Shown one piece after another: positions 55,431-63,971 of a stretch of DNA of 64,000 nt. Position numbers and translations under genes: made by a program. Location: the NCBI GenBank assembly GCA_038127535.1, contig JAYPHU010000011.1:1-64000 (forward strand). The letters run 5' to 3'. Position 1 is the first letter of the stretch. Every line of letters starts with the position of its first letter. This DNA is from JAYPHU01 sp038127535. Its GTDB lineage: Bacteria > Pseudomonadota > Alphaproteobacteria > Rhodospirillales > UBA2165. The notes below the pieces were generated by a model. That model was not told where the DNA came from. It was given only the letters and a program-made list of their open reading frames with translations, and made no database searches.

Positions 55431-57563
55431 ATGGACTGGTTCGAAGACTTCCCCACCGACAGAATTGACCCGCAGGTGCGCCCGCCCAAAGAGGTTGGCG
55501 AAGACTTGACGGCGGAGGCGGCGTTTGAAACGGGGAATTATCCGGCGGCGTTCTCTAGATGCCCGATCGAAAATCCCCGCCTCAGAGCCAAGGCACAAAT
55601 CTTGTGTGGGGCGATCGTGCCGGGTTTGGCGGCGCTTGAGGAAGCGGGCCTCGAAACCGAGTCGGATAACCAGATCGCCTCCTTCGCCCGATGGTGTCTG
55701 GGGCAGGACGACGCACTCTTCCAGCAGTTCCAAAACTCAGATACCGGCCTGATCGATATCCTGATCCTGAGCATGCCGGCCTCCGACAAGGCTGCCGTGT
55801 ATGAAGGCGCTGAGGGCTTTCGGGTCATTAAACGAAGTTTGGCGCCGGAGGAATTCGGCACACCATTCGAGGATGTGTTGGCGGCGCTGCCCGGCGGGTT
55901 TAATCCTAAACTAATTCTGTGTCTCGATTGCAACGGACCGTTTCTGCCTATTGGGGTGTTCGATACGGATATCCCCACGGTCTTTTGGGCCGGCGATCAC
56001 GACTATTTCTTGGCGACGCGCTACGCCGACTTGTCCCGCGCGGATGTGATCGTCATGAACAGCGCGGCTGAACATGACGAACTAACGGACATCTATTCGG
56101 GCCGGCTGGCCGCCATCCCCGGACATGAAAGCTTTGCGTTTGCCGATCAGTTTCAGCCAGGTGGCGAGCGGTCCAGCGATATTTTATTCACCGGCCGAGC
56201 GTTTCCCCCCTATATGCGGGACAAGGCACAGCAATTGTTCCGCCTCGCCGGCATTGATGATCCGGACCTGGATATCCGAATTTTAGACGGCTATTTGCCC
56301 GACGAGGATTTCACGAGCCTGATGTCATCGGCCAAAAGTGTTCCATTGTTCTGGCGCTATGGCGGCGGCATCCAAACCCGCGCCTTAGATGCGATCCGGT
56401 TCGGCGCCCGCGCGTTGGCGCCAGATCATGGAATATGCCGCGACCTGTTGGGAGCGGACCAAGACTATTATCATTCCATTGGAACTGACGCGCCCGAAGA
56501 AGTCGCACGTCTTGCCATTGCGGCACGGCCCGGCACAGACGATCTCAGTGGCTTTAAAGACCTTGCCTGGTCCTCGCCGGCGCGGGAGGAGCGGTTCCTA
56601 AAGTTCTGTCTGTATCAGACGTTATTGATCCCGAACCGGGACAGAACCGCCGCGCAAACGGCAACCGCGATTGATCTCCGGGGGCATGACACCGAGACCG
56701 GGGTTAAAGTTTATACGGCTTGTATCCGGCGCAACTTGAATGACCCATCGATGGCGGCTCACTATAACTTCGCCGGCATGGCGGGGTTTTATGCCGCCAT
56801 ACTGGCGCAAACCGATCAGAAACTTGGCAATCTCTGCCTGAACGCTTTCGCCACGGGTGTCGATCAGTTTGCCGACAATGCGGCCTTGGTGTTCAACTTT
56901 GCCCGCGCACTTTGGGTCTTTGGCAAGCGCGACGAAGCAATTGTCGAGTTCGAGAAGTTTCTCGATGTCGAGAAGACCTGGCAGTTTGATCCGTGCCGGG
57001 ATGCCTTGCTCAGCCATCGTGTGCGGGTTCTTGCGGACATGTTTTCTTATGGTGATTTCTACCGAACTGCGGTGGACGTTACCCGCAATCGTGAGCCCGG
57101 ATTTGCCGCCATAAATCAGCTTGCCGGAGGCGCCCGGTCATACCTGGCCCGCGCTGCTCTTGATGATGGTGATCAATCGACGGCCCTGTTGCATCTTGAA
57201 GGGGCGCTAGACCTTTGGGCGGAGAACTTCCCCGCCTATCGCCTGATGGTCGAGGCATTGCGCAGCACGGACAATTTTGACGAGGTGCTCGGGTCATTCT
57301 ATGCCGCCGTGAATCTCTACCCCCCATTGATCTTGGAGCTTTTGGCGGACGGCATAGAGGCGGAACTGTATCAGGACAATGAACCAGCCGCCCGTGATAT
57401 CCTCCGGCGGTTCGTTCTGTTTTACGGCCGTTGTAGCAAATCAAACGGCAAACCGTTGGATGCGCCCGCGGAAACCAAAGAGGTTGCGCGAAAGTATCGT
57501 GCTCTGTTGAGCGACTGGACCGGCGACATGCTGGACCAGATGATTGAAAGTGAATGGCTATAG
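55431..57563 (+). CDS. Glycosyltransferase (GT-B, CgeB-like middle domain) with TPR-like C-terminus
   Basis: This protein of about 710 residues starts at ATG 55431; a TTG at 55416 is also open. An N-terminal domain holds the NRADVIVMNSA-like entry, here ADVIVMNSAAEHDELTDIYS near residue 205. A glycosyltransferase group 1 C-terminal domain follows: SDILFTGRAFPPYMRDKAQQ and TRALDAIRFGARALAPDHGI. The last 300 residues are helical, of tetratricopeptide type (FARALWVFGKRDEAIVEFEK). It may use a sugar nucleotide to modify a surface glycan or protein. It overlaps a GT2 gene's upstream frame but not its ATG. Confidence 0.78.
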   Translation: MDWFEDFPTDRIDPQVRPPKEVGEDLTAEAAFETGNYPAAFSRCPIENPRLRAKAQILCGAIVPGLAALEEAGLETESDNQIASFARWCLGQDDALFQQFQNSDTGLIDILILSMPASDKAAVYEGAEGFRVIKRSLAPEEFGTPFEDVLAALPGGFNPKLILCLDCNGPFLPIGVFDTDIPTVFWAGDHDYFLATRYADLSRADVIVMNSAAEHDELTDIYSGRLAAIPGHESFAFADQFQPGGERSSDILFTGRAFPPYMRDKAQQLFRLAGIDDPDLDIRILDGYLPDEDFTSLMSSAKSVPLFWRYGGGIQTRALDAIRFGARALAPDHGICRDLLGADQDYYHSIGTDAPEEVARLAIAARPGTDDLSGFKDLAWSSPAREERFLKFCLYQTLLIPNRDRTAAQTATAIDLRGHDTETGVKVYTACIRRNLNDPSMAAHYNFAGMAGFYAAILAQTDQKLGNLCLNAFATGVDQFADNAALVFNFARALWVFGKRDEAIVEFEKFLDVEKTWQFDPCRDALLSHRVRVLADMFSYGDFYRTAVDVTRNREPGFAAINQLAGGARSYLARAALDDGDQSTALLHLEGALDLWAENFPAYRLMVEALRSTDNFDEVLGSFYAAVNLYPPLILELLADGIEAELYQDNEPAARDILRRFVLFYGRCSKSNGKPLDAPAETKEVARKYRALLSDWTGDMLDQMIESEWL

Positions 57564-57570
57564 AGAGTTG

Positions 57571-58617
57571 ATGGATTTCTCGATCACCATTGTCACCTGC
57601 AACCGCGCACAAAGTCTGGTAAAAGGGCTCAATGCGCTGGCCGGGCAGGATTTTGATCTTTCCCGCTGCGAGATCATCGTCGCGGATAACGGCTCGACGG
57701 ATGATACCAAGCGGGTCGCCGAAAACTTCAAGGGCAAGTTCCCGAATTTTACCTATTTGTTCGATGGTCGGCCGGGACAGATGGTTGGATGGCACCGTGC
57801 GCTCGAAATCGCGCAAGGGGAGATCACGTGTTTCATCGACGATGATGCCGAGCCGCAGCCGACCTGGCTTACCGGATTGGCTGATGCCTACAGACATCAG
57901 GTTGTCGGTATGGCAACAGGGCCGATTGAATTGGTTTACGAAAGCGCGCCGCCGGATTGGCTGGACAGCATGAAACTTGGTGAACCCGGTAGCCAGACCC
58001 TGCCATTCCTGGGGATGCTGGATTGCGGCACAACAATAATGGATATACCGGTAAACTTTGTCTGGGGGACGAACTTTTCCATCCGGCGGGACTTGTTGCT
58101 CGACATCGGCGGATTTCATCCTGGGGCTATGCCGGCAAGCCTGCTGCATTTTTACGGCGACGGGGAAGTGCACGTGGGCCGTGGGGTCGCAGATCGGGGA
58201 TTCAAGACTCTCTACCATCCCTTGGCAGGGGTACGGCACCATATACCGGAGGCGAGGATGACGCTGGCGGGTGTCTCGGCCAAGTTCCACACAACTGCTT
58301 TCGCTCGAAGTTTCCAGACCCTGCGTCAATTGGGGGACGCCTACCCCGTGCCGACGGCAGAGGAGGTGAGAGAAATTGCCCGCCGATATTTTGCTGATCC
58401 GGTTAAGGCCCCAGCCGACGTTTTTGATGCCATCGTCGAGGGCCTGACTGATGGCTTTGCCAAGCACCTCTCGGCCTTCACAGGCGACCCGGCGTTCAGA
58501 GACTGGGTTTTAAGGGAAAATTATCTCGATCTTGATAGCTGTTACACCCACCCGGCGCTTACCGAATATCTTCAGTCGGGTGCAGGCGCCAAGGATTGGC
58601 GCCGGGGCGAAGATTAA
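57571..58617 (+). CDS. Family 2 glycosyltransferase
   Basis: This 348-residue GT-A enzyme starts MDFSITIVTCNRAQSLVKGL at ATG 57571. The nucleotide-sugar site is CEIIVADNGSTDDTKRVAEN. The Asp-x-Asp metal motif is ITCFIDDDAEPQPTWLTGLA near residue 90. A catalytic-side segment is FHPGAMPASLLHFYGDGEVH. It is 7 bases from the preceding glycosyltransferase, so the two are cotranscribed. Confidence 0.92.
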   Translation: MDFSITIVTCNRAQSLVKGLNALAGQDFDLSRCEIIVADNGSTDDTKRVAENFKGKFPNFTYLFDGRPGQMVGWHRALEIAQGEITCFIDDDAEPQPTWLTGLADAYRHQVVGMATGPIELVYESAPPDWLDSMKLGEPGSQTLPFLGMLDCGTTIMDIPVNFVWGTNFSIRRDLLLDIGGFHPGAMPASLLHFYGDGEVHVGRGVADRGFKTLYHPLAGVRHHIPEARMTLAGVSAKFHTTAFARSFQTLRQLGDAYPVPTAEEVREIARRYFADPVKAPADVFDAIVEGLTDGFAKHLSAFTGDPAFRDWVLRENYLDLDSCYTHPALTEYLQSGAGAKDWRRGED

Positions 58618-58636
58618 AAACGGGCAAAACATCCAG

Positions 58637-59797
58637 ATGCGGATCATCGAAAACCGTACCGGGGCCAGGCTGGGCAGGCCGCTGACCATTCTTTCCATCT
58701 TGCGCGGGCGTTGGGATGCGCAACGTGCGCCGGCGCTGCAGGCGTTGGCGGATTTAGGGCACGAGGTGGTCTATGTGGATGAGCCGTTGTCCATCGACGG
58801 CTACCGGAAAATCGTCGACCGCCTCGATTTTGATGTGGCGGTCTTGTGGGGTTCCACGCTCCAGAATTTCCTCATGACCGAGACCGGTCCCTTTTTCCTG
58901 GATGAAGCGGGATTGCCGTACGTCAGCCTATGGACCGACAACCCGGTAAAGCATCTGTTCCTGCTGAAGGATTTAGATAAAGCCACGCACCGCGCCATGT
59001 TCATCGCCGACACACGGGTGATCGAACAGATGTCCGACCTTGGCTACTACAACCTGTTTTATTTACCGCCGTGGCATATCGATCCGGACATTTTTAAACC
59101 CGTCGCCCCGGTCGCTGATCTCGGCTGTACGACCAGTTTCGCTGCAACGGTCAACGCCTATGGGGCGGAGCGGCAGAAGTGGCGCATGTTTTGGGACCGG
59201 CATATGAACGCGGCGGCCGACGGTGTTCTCTCGACGCTGCAGGACAACAGAGACCACGTAGACGTGTTCGATGCCCTGGCTGCCGACTGGGACCCGCACG
59301 CGCTACCGTTCTCGCTCATCTCTCATGATCAATATTTCGAACAGAAAGCCTTGATCCGCGAACTGGTGGTGGAGTCTGTGGGAGGCCGGGATATCCACAT
59401 CACCGGCATCGGCTCCGCAGGCTTTGACCGGCCTAATGTCAACATGCACGAGGGACGGGAATGGCATGACCTTTCGCCGGTCTTCTGTTCCGCCACCGTT
59501 AACCTGAACTGCACGCCCTGGCCGCGGTCCTGCCATCACCGAGTGTTCCAGATCACCGCCAGCCGGGCCTTGGCGGTCACCGATTGGCGCGATGATGCGA
59601 TCAGTCTCTATGAGCCCGACAACGAGGTTATCTATTTCCGGTCAATGGATGAGATAGGCGAGATCATTGACCGCTTCGCTGCTGCGCCGGACGAAGCTGC
59701 AAAGATTGCCGGGGCTGGCTATCGCCGCTTCCTGGCGCACCACACCGCCGCCCACCGCATGGCCGAATTGAGTGTCAAACTGTATGATATTTTGTAA
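58637..59797 (+). CDS. CgeB-like glycosyltransferase
   Basis: This protein of about 386 residues starts at ATG 58637 (MRIIENRTGARLGRPLTIL), which separates it from GT2 by 19 bases. The frame from 58532 would overlap that gene. The N-terminal DUF3880-like half includes DFDVAVLWGSTLQNFLMTET. The C-terminal glycosyltransferase part includes SPVFCSATVNLNCTPWPRSC and HHRVFQITASRALAVTDWRD, as in CgeB and flagellin/spore-coat glycosylation proteins. It probably acts with the two upstream transferases on one glycan. Confidence 0.85.
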   Translation: MRIIENRTGARLGRPLTILSILRGRWDAQRAPALQALADLGHEVVYVDEPLSIDGYRKIVDRLDFDVAVLWGSTLQNFLMTETGPFFLDEAGLPYVSLWTDNPVKHLFLLKDLDKATHRAMFIADTRVIEQMSDLGYYNLFYLPPWHIDPDIFKPVAPVADLGCTTSFAATVNAYGAERQKWRMFWDRHMNAAADGVLSTLQDNRDHVDVFDALAADWDPHALPFSLISHDQYFEQKALIRELVVESVGGRDIHITGIGSAGFDRPNVNMHEGREWHDLSPVFCSATVNLNCTPWPRSCHHRVFQITASRALAVTDWRDDAISLYEPDNEVIYFRSMDEIGEIIDRFAAAPDEAAKIAGAGYRRFLAHHTAAHRMAELSVKLYDIL

Positions 59798-59818
59798 AGG
59801 CGGCAAGGCCGGACCAAC

Positions 59819-60532
59819 ATGACGAAAGAGAACGAGGTCGCGGGAAAAATTTATGGCGGCGGTGCGCTGCGCGCTGCGCGAGCTGTGATTACCGCGCTCA
59901 TTCACTGTCAGACCTATCTTGATATTCACGGCGATATCGCGGAGATCGGTTTGCTTGAAGGCGAATATTTACGGCGGTTCTGTGAACATGGTCGGCCCGG
60001 AGAAGGGACGGTCGCCATCGATCCTTAAATTGAGTATCCGGAGTTGGCGCCGAGACTGACGGAGAATCTACAAACGTTTTTCAAGGATGAATCCCGCTAC
60101 ACCTTCATTCACGGTTCTTCCACCGATCTGATGGCGGCGGATATTCTGCCGGACGCCGCACCGGGATTTCGGTTTTTCAGCATTGATGGTGATCACACAG
60201 CCGACTTTGTCCATCATGACCTCAGCCTGGCTCATGAGACACTGGTCGACGGCGGTATCGTTGCCCTCGATGACTACTTCGACAGCAATTGCCCTGGCGT
60301 CAGCATCGGAACGACGAAGTTCCTATTGGATAAAAACGATGGCCGGTTGGCTGTATTGCTATACGCTGACAACAAGGTGCTTCTCACCACGGCCGAACAT
60401 CATCACGTGTATAGAATGTTGCTGGAGAAATTCACTGATTTTAGAGACCATCTCGCCCATCCTGATGTGGATCGGTTCGGGTATCCGGCTTTTGCGGTAG
60501 ACGGAATTATCTCCGGCGCTTTGCCGGGATGA
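59819..60532 (+). pseudogene. Class I SAM methyltransferase split by TAA
   Basis: The ATG at 59819 opens a frame with SAM-site text DIAEIGLLEGEYLRRFCEHG and TVAIDP. It meets TAA at 60026-60028, then continues in-frame IEYPELAPRLTENLQTFFKD, FIHGSSTDLMAADILPDAAP, FRFFSIDGDHTADFVHHDLS and GIVALDDYFDSNCPGVSIGT to TGA 60530. The post-stop half carries the FSIDGDH catalytic text of small-molecule/sugar methyltransferases (TylF-like). An internal TTG at 60044 could start a truncated product without the SAM motif. The gene ends the glycosyltransferase operon and probably methylated the same glycan. Confidence 0.74.
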
Positions 60533-60544
60533 CCAAGATTTCTT

Positions 60545-60853
60545 CTAAGCGCTGATATCCGATAGGGCGCCTAAGGACTCTTCTACCGAGGAGATCACCC
60601 GGGCGTTCGCCGCATAGGCGACCTTGGCGCTGAACTGCACGACGTATTCACGGACATAGCTGGTTTCATCCACCGGTGCTGTCTTGGTGTTTAAGCCGAC
60701 GGCCTGGCCGGCGGAAACTTGCGTGACTATGCGCACGTCCCAGCCTTGGAAGTTGTCCGAGTTGATGTTCACCACATTTTGGGCGGACTGCCGTAACTGT
60801 TGGGCGCTGGCCTGGAGGCCGGAAACAGCGGTTGAAAGGGCGGAAATCGTCAT
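60545..60853 (-). CDS. Orphan flagellar rod/hook-like protein
   Basis: This 102-residue protein has the N-terminal rod/hook signature (ISALSTAVSGLQASAQQLRQ, NVVNINSDNFQGW) and a C-terminal helix (VQFSAKVAYAANARVISSVE) like those of FlgB/FlgC/FlgE/FlgG, which pack as coiled coils in the axial structure. The central domain is almost absent, far shorter than FlgE (about 400). No other flagellar gene is near. Such short orphans occur in Rhodospirillales. A role as a minor rod component is inferred. Confidence 0.78.
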   Translation of the reverse strand: MTISALSTAVSGLQASAQQLRQSAQNVVNINSDNFQGWDVRIVTQVSAGQAVGLNTKTAPVDETSYVREYVVQFSAKVAYAANARVISSVEESLGALSDISA

Positions 60854-60906
60854 GGGCCAACACTAAAGCTCGCGCGTAGCCTCGGATATGATCTGGATCA
60901 CAACAA

Positions 60907-60932
60907 AAAACGGGGCCGTTTGGCCCCGTTTT
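60907..60932 (-). terminator. Intrinsic terminator after the PuuD-like gene
   Basis: The stem aaaacggggcc/ggccccgtttt (60907-60917 with 60922-60932) has a four-base loop. On the minus strand it is followed by a T-run (from aaaaaa at 60905-60910). It ends transcription from 60965-61471. On the plus strand the stem is equally perfect, so it could also work in that direction. Confidence 0.8.
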
Positions 60933-60964
60933 CCGCCCTCCGGAGAGGGAAATTTGTTTGAACC

Positions 60965-61471
60965 TTAGTAGAGGTTCTGCGCCGACACCATGGCATACAG
61001 CATGGGAATCGACAGCAATGTGTTGGTCCGGGACGCCATGCCCGCGGCTTTCGCGGCGGCCGCCTTTTCGTCAGCGCTGGCTTCCTTCATGCCCATGACC
61101 TTCTGCTGGTTCGGCCAAATGATGAACCAAACATTGAAAGCCATGATCAAACCAAACCACATGCCAATGCCGATGGAGGCATGCTTGGCGGAACTGTCGA
61201 GCAGGCCAATCGCCAACGCTTCACCCAGATAACCTTGCATGTGCGCCAGAATCAGACCCCAGATCACCGTGGACAGAGCGGCCCAGCGGAACCAGAACAG
61301 GGCTTCCGGCAGAATGAACTTCGGAATCGCCGGTTTCAGCTCGTCCGGCATTTTCGGAACGGTCGGCGTCTGCACGAAGTTGAAATACCATAACAGGCCG
61401 ATCCACATCACGCCGCTCAGGACGTGTAACCAGCGGACGATAAAGGCCCAAAAGTCATAACCAAATTCCAT
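60965..61471 (-). CDS. PuuD-like (DUF989) urate hydroxylase membrane-domain protein
   Basis: This 168-residue membrane protein has four or five helices. It starts MEFGYDFWAFIVRWLHVLSG, VMWIGLLWYFNFVQTP, then AALSTVIWGLILAHMQGYLG and GIGMWFGLIMAFNVWFIIWP. These match the membrane domain of urate hydroxylase PuuD, but the C-terminal cytochrome c domain of full PuuD is lacking. A His in the first helix (WLHVLSG) and another in LILAHMQ could bind haem. It is preceded by a 30-residue membrane ORF, and a terminator follows. Confidence 0.84.
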   Translation of the reverse strand: MEFGYDFWAFIVRWLHVLSGVMWIGLLWYFNFVQTPTVPKMPDELKPAIPKFILPEALFWFRWAALSTVIWGLILAHMQGYLGEALAIGLLDSSAKHASIGIGMWFGLIMAFNVWFIIWPNQQKVMGMKEASADEKAAAAKAAGMASRTNTLLSIPMLYAMVSAQNLY

Positions 61472-61495
61472 GATAACTCTCCCTTACCCCTCTGA

Positions 61496-61588
61496 TTACG
61501 AACCAATGGCGTTCACGACGAACACCATGATAACCGTTAAAATCAGGCCACTGATGATGGCTGATTGCAATGAACCTAATGGATTCAT
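61496..61588 (-). CDS. 30-residue single-helix membrane protein
   Basis: The ORF MNPLGSLQSAIISGLILTVI-MVFVVNAIGS has a GGGGAG ribosome site 6-12 bases before its ATG. Almost the entire product is one hydrophobic helix. It ends 24 bases before the PuuD-like start, in the same direction. Small single-pass partners of respiratory/haem membrane proteins are well known, so it may be a subunit or chaperone of the next protein. Confidence 0.6.
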   Translation of the reverse strand: MNPLGSLQSAIISGLILTVIMVFVVNAIGS

Positions 61589-61704
61589 GAGATAACTCCC
61601 CTTTCTCTTACCTATGGTCGTGGATACATACAAAAAGCATGGCGCCATTGTAGGTCCACTCGCTGACCAAAGTACAGCAAGCACCAAACCTAGTGGCCCA
61701 AGGC

Positions 61705-63009
61705 TTACCGATTTATTAACGTGGTGTTCCAAGCACCTAGGAATTCTGCCGCTTTTTGGCCCGACCGCACAGCCCCTTCGATGGTAGCGGGTAAGTCGGT
61801 GTTGGTCCAGTCGCCGGCCAAAAACAAGTTTTTCCAACGAGTCGCCGAATCGGGCCTCCGCCGGTTTTGTTCCGGCGTTTGCGCAATTGTCGCCCGTTTT
61901 TCCTTGATGACCCGGTTGGGTGGAACCGGCAGATCACCTGAACTCGTGATCTTTGCGACCTCCGCCCAAATCTTCTCCGCAATCGATTCAGAGGACTGTT
62001 CGGCCAGTTCCGTTGCCGCGCTCACCGTCACGGAAATCACGTCGCCCCGCTGAAACAACCAGTGGCCAACCCCGCCGATCAGGCCCAGGAAGGGCACGCC
62101 GTCGGGTAGAGTAACCCCCTCATCGACTCTGAAATGAACATTGACGATGGGCCGGAATTCAGTGGGCACAATCTGCTCCGGCACCAGGAGGGAGACCTCT
62201 CGCGGCGGTAGCGCCAGGATCACCGCTTCGTTATCCATCAGTTCGGTCTCGGCGCCAACCGCCTCAAAGCCAATGACTTGGTCGTCTTTTAAATTCAGCG
62301 CCGCAATGCGAGAACCGAAACTGACCTCCCCTTGCCGTTCTTGGATATAGGATAGCGCCGGTTCCACCAGGCTGGCGGAGAGGCCTTCGGGCATAAAAAA
62401 CGGCCGGGCGAACATGGGCCCCCGCAGCATAGTGCGCTCCAGCATTTGTCCGATCAGCTTTGCCGAACCTTCCTCGGCGGCCGTGTTTAGCACCGCGGCG
62501 CACAGAGGTTCCCAAAATCGCTCGAAGATCGGTGTGCCGGGCTCAACCAGCTCGCCCAGAAAGTGGTCTTCGGGCAGGGTCGTTAATTCCTGCATCAATT
62601 TGTAGTCATTGAACGACGTGCCCGGAACGCGCCGCCACGGCATCAACAACCACAGAGGAACTTTGGCGCTGCCGGGCCTGAGCGTCCATGTCTCATCGGT
62701 GCCGAGATCGACAAACGGGAAGGAAATGTCGCCTGGTTCCAGCAGATGGTTGCTGCCGATGGTCCGCAGATACTCAAACAGCGACGGATTGCCGCCTAAG
62801 ACCAAATGGTTGCCGTTGTCGATCAGCCGGCCGATCTTGTCGTCATATAGGGATCGGCAGCGTCCCCCGGCGTGGTTGGCGGACTCATGAAGGCTCACCT
62901 GCAGTCCCAGCTCCAAACAGCGGACCGCGGCCGCAAGGCCTGCCATACCGGCGCCGAAGATATGGACGCGGGCGGGGAGGGGGTCGGAAACTGATATTGG
63001 CTCGATCAT
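61705..63009 (-). CDS. hpnE: Hydroxysqualene dehydroxylase-like FAD-dependent desaturase (HpnE)
   Basis: This 434-residue amine-oxidase-fold flavoprotein starts at ATG 63009 (MIEPISVSD). The dinucleotide motif is HIFGAGMAGLAAAVRCLELG, and FAD contacts include HAGGRCRSLYDDKIGRLIDN with the NGNHLVLGGN segment. The C-terminal FAD motif is LFLAGDWTNTDLPATIEGAV. The family reduces hydroxysqualene to squalene in hopanoid synthesis, normally together with hpnC and hpnD. Neither of those is recognised here. It is divergent from the NDUFAF6-like gene. Confidence 0.88.
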   Translation of the reverse strand: MIEPISVSDPLPARVHIFGAGMAGLAAAVRCLELGLQVSLHESANHAGGRCRSLYDDKIGRLIDNGNHLVLGGNPSLFEYLRTIGSNHLLEPGDISFPFVDLGTDETWTLRPGSAKVPLWLLMPWRRVPGTSFNDYKLMQELTTLPEDHFLGELVEPGTPIFERFWEPLCAAVLNTAAEEGSAKLIGQMLERTMLRGPMFARPFFMPEGLSASLVEPALSYIQERQGEVSFGSRIAALNLKDDQVIGFEAVGAETELMDNEAVILALPPREVSLLVPEQIVPTEFRPIVNVHFRVDEGVTLPDGVPFLGLIGGVGHWLFQRGDVISVTVSAATELAEQSSESIAEKIWAEVAKITSSGDLPVPPNRVIKEKRATIAQTPEQNRRRPDSATRWKNLFLAGDWTNTDLPATIEGAVRSGQKAAEFLGAWNTTLINR

Positions 63010-63098
63010 AAGCGCACGGCGGTATTGGAGAGGACGGAAAAAAACTACCACGCCACGCATCTTTTTACAGGTGCGCAATTTTATGGCAATGGAAGAGC

Positions 63099-63971
63099 AT
63101 GACCGAACCCACCGCACATCTTGTCGAAGAGCTGCGCCGCCACGATTGGGACCGGTTCATGTGTGCCTTGTTTGCCCCGGCGGCTCGGCGGGACGGGCTT
63201 TATGCCTTGCTGGCCTTCAACCTGGAGGTTGCCAAAAACAGGGAAGTGGTCAGCGAACCGCTGATCGGGGAAATGCGATTGCAGTGGTGGCGGGATGCGA
63301 TTGAGAAGGTTTACTCAAGCGGTCCCGAACCGGTGGCGGGTCACTATGTTCTGGAACATCTGCCGGGGCTGATTCATGAGCGTGGTTTGAGCCGTCAATG
63401 GTTCGACGCCATGCTGGATGCCCGCCAAGTTGATCTCGTCAACGAGCCATTCGCCGATCTGCATGCACTAATCGACTACGCGGACGCCACCTCCGCATCG
63501 CTCAACATGCTGATGCTGGAGTCTTTCCGTGGCAACAGTCCCGTGGCGGATGACAAATGGGATGAGGTGTGCGAAGCCGCGCGCGGCATCGGGATCGCCT
63601 GGGCTATGATCGGGTTGATGCGGGCGATCCCCAATTGGGCCGGGCAGGGACGCAGCCCGTTGCCGCCAAGTCTGTTGGACGAATGCGGATTGACGCCCGA
63701 GCAGGACTTAACACCGGGCGAGGACTTCGGCGCCGGCGCGGCGGTGGAGAGACTCTGCCGGATCGCGCGGGAAAAGGTGGCGGCAGCCCGGCAGCGGCGG
63801 CGGTCAGTGCCGCGTAAATTCCGGAGCGTCATGCTACCGGCGGCGCTGATCGATTCCCACGTCTCGGCATTGGAGAGAACGGGTTTCAACCCGTACCTCA
63901 TCAAACCGGTGCATGGCCGCGCTGGCCAACAGATCAAACTAGTGATTAAGGCCGTAGCCGGAGGCTATTAG
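63099..63971 (+). CDS. NDUFAF6-like squalene/phytoene synthase-fold protein
   Basis: This 290-residue protein is often annotated as phytoene/squalene synthase, but both Asp-rich prenyl-diphosphate motifs are absent. The first region reads AFNLEVAKNREVVSEPLIGE, MRLQWWRDAIEKVY, and the second LMRAIPNWAGQGRSPLPPSL. These match mitochondrial NDUFAF6, a complex I assembly factor of the same fold. A non-catalytic assembly role is more likely than terpene synthesis, although it is adjacent to an HpnE-like gene. Confidence 0.88.
   Translation: MTEPTAHLVEELRRHDWDRFMCALFAPAARRDGLYALLAFNLEVAKNREVVSEPLIGEMRLQWWRDAIEKVYSSGPEPVAGHYVLEHLPGLIHERGLSRQWFDAMLDARQVDLVNEPFADLHALIDYADATSASLNMLMLESFRGNSPVADDKWDEVCEAARGIGIAWAMIGLMRAIPNWAGQGRSPLPPSLLDECGLTPEQDLTPGEDFGAGAAVERLCRIAREKVAAARQRRRSVPRKFRSVMLPAALIDSHVSALERTGFNPYLIKPVHGRAGQQIKLVIKAVAGGY

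Noticed and set aside
8049..60028. Genome-wide amber reassignment (for example pyrrolysine or a TAG-to-Gln code)
   Set aside because: Many intact genes in the window end in TAG at the family-typical length, and TAA and TGA also interrupt genes.
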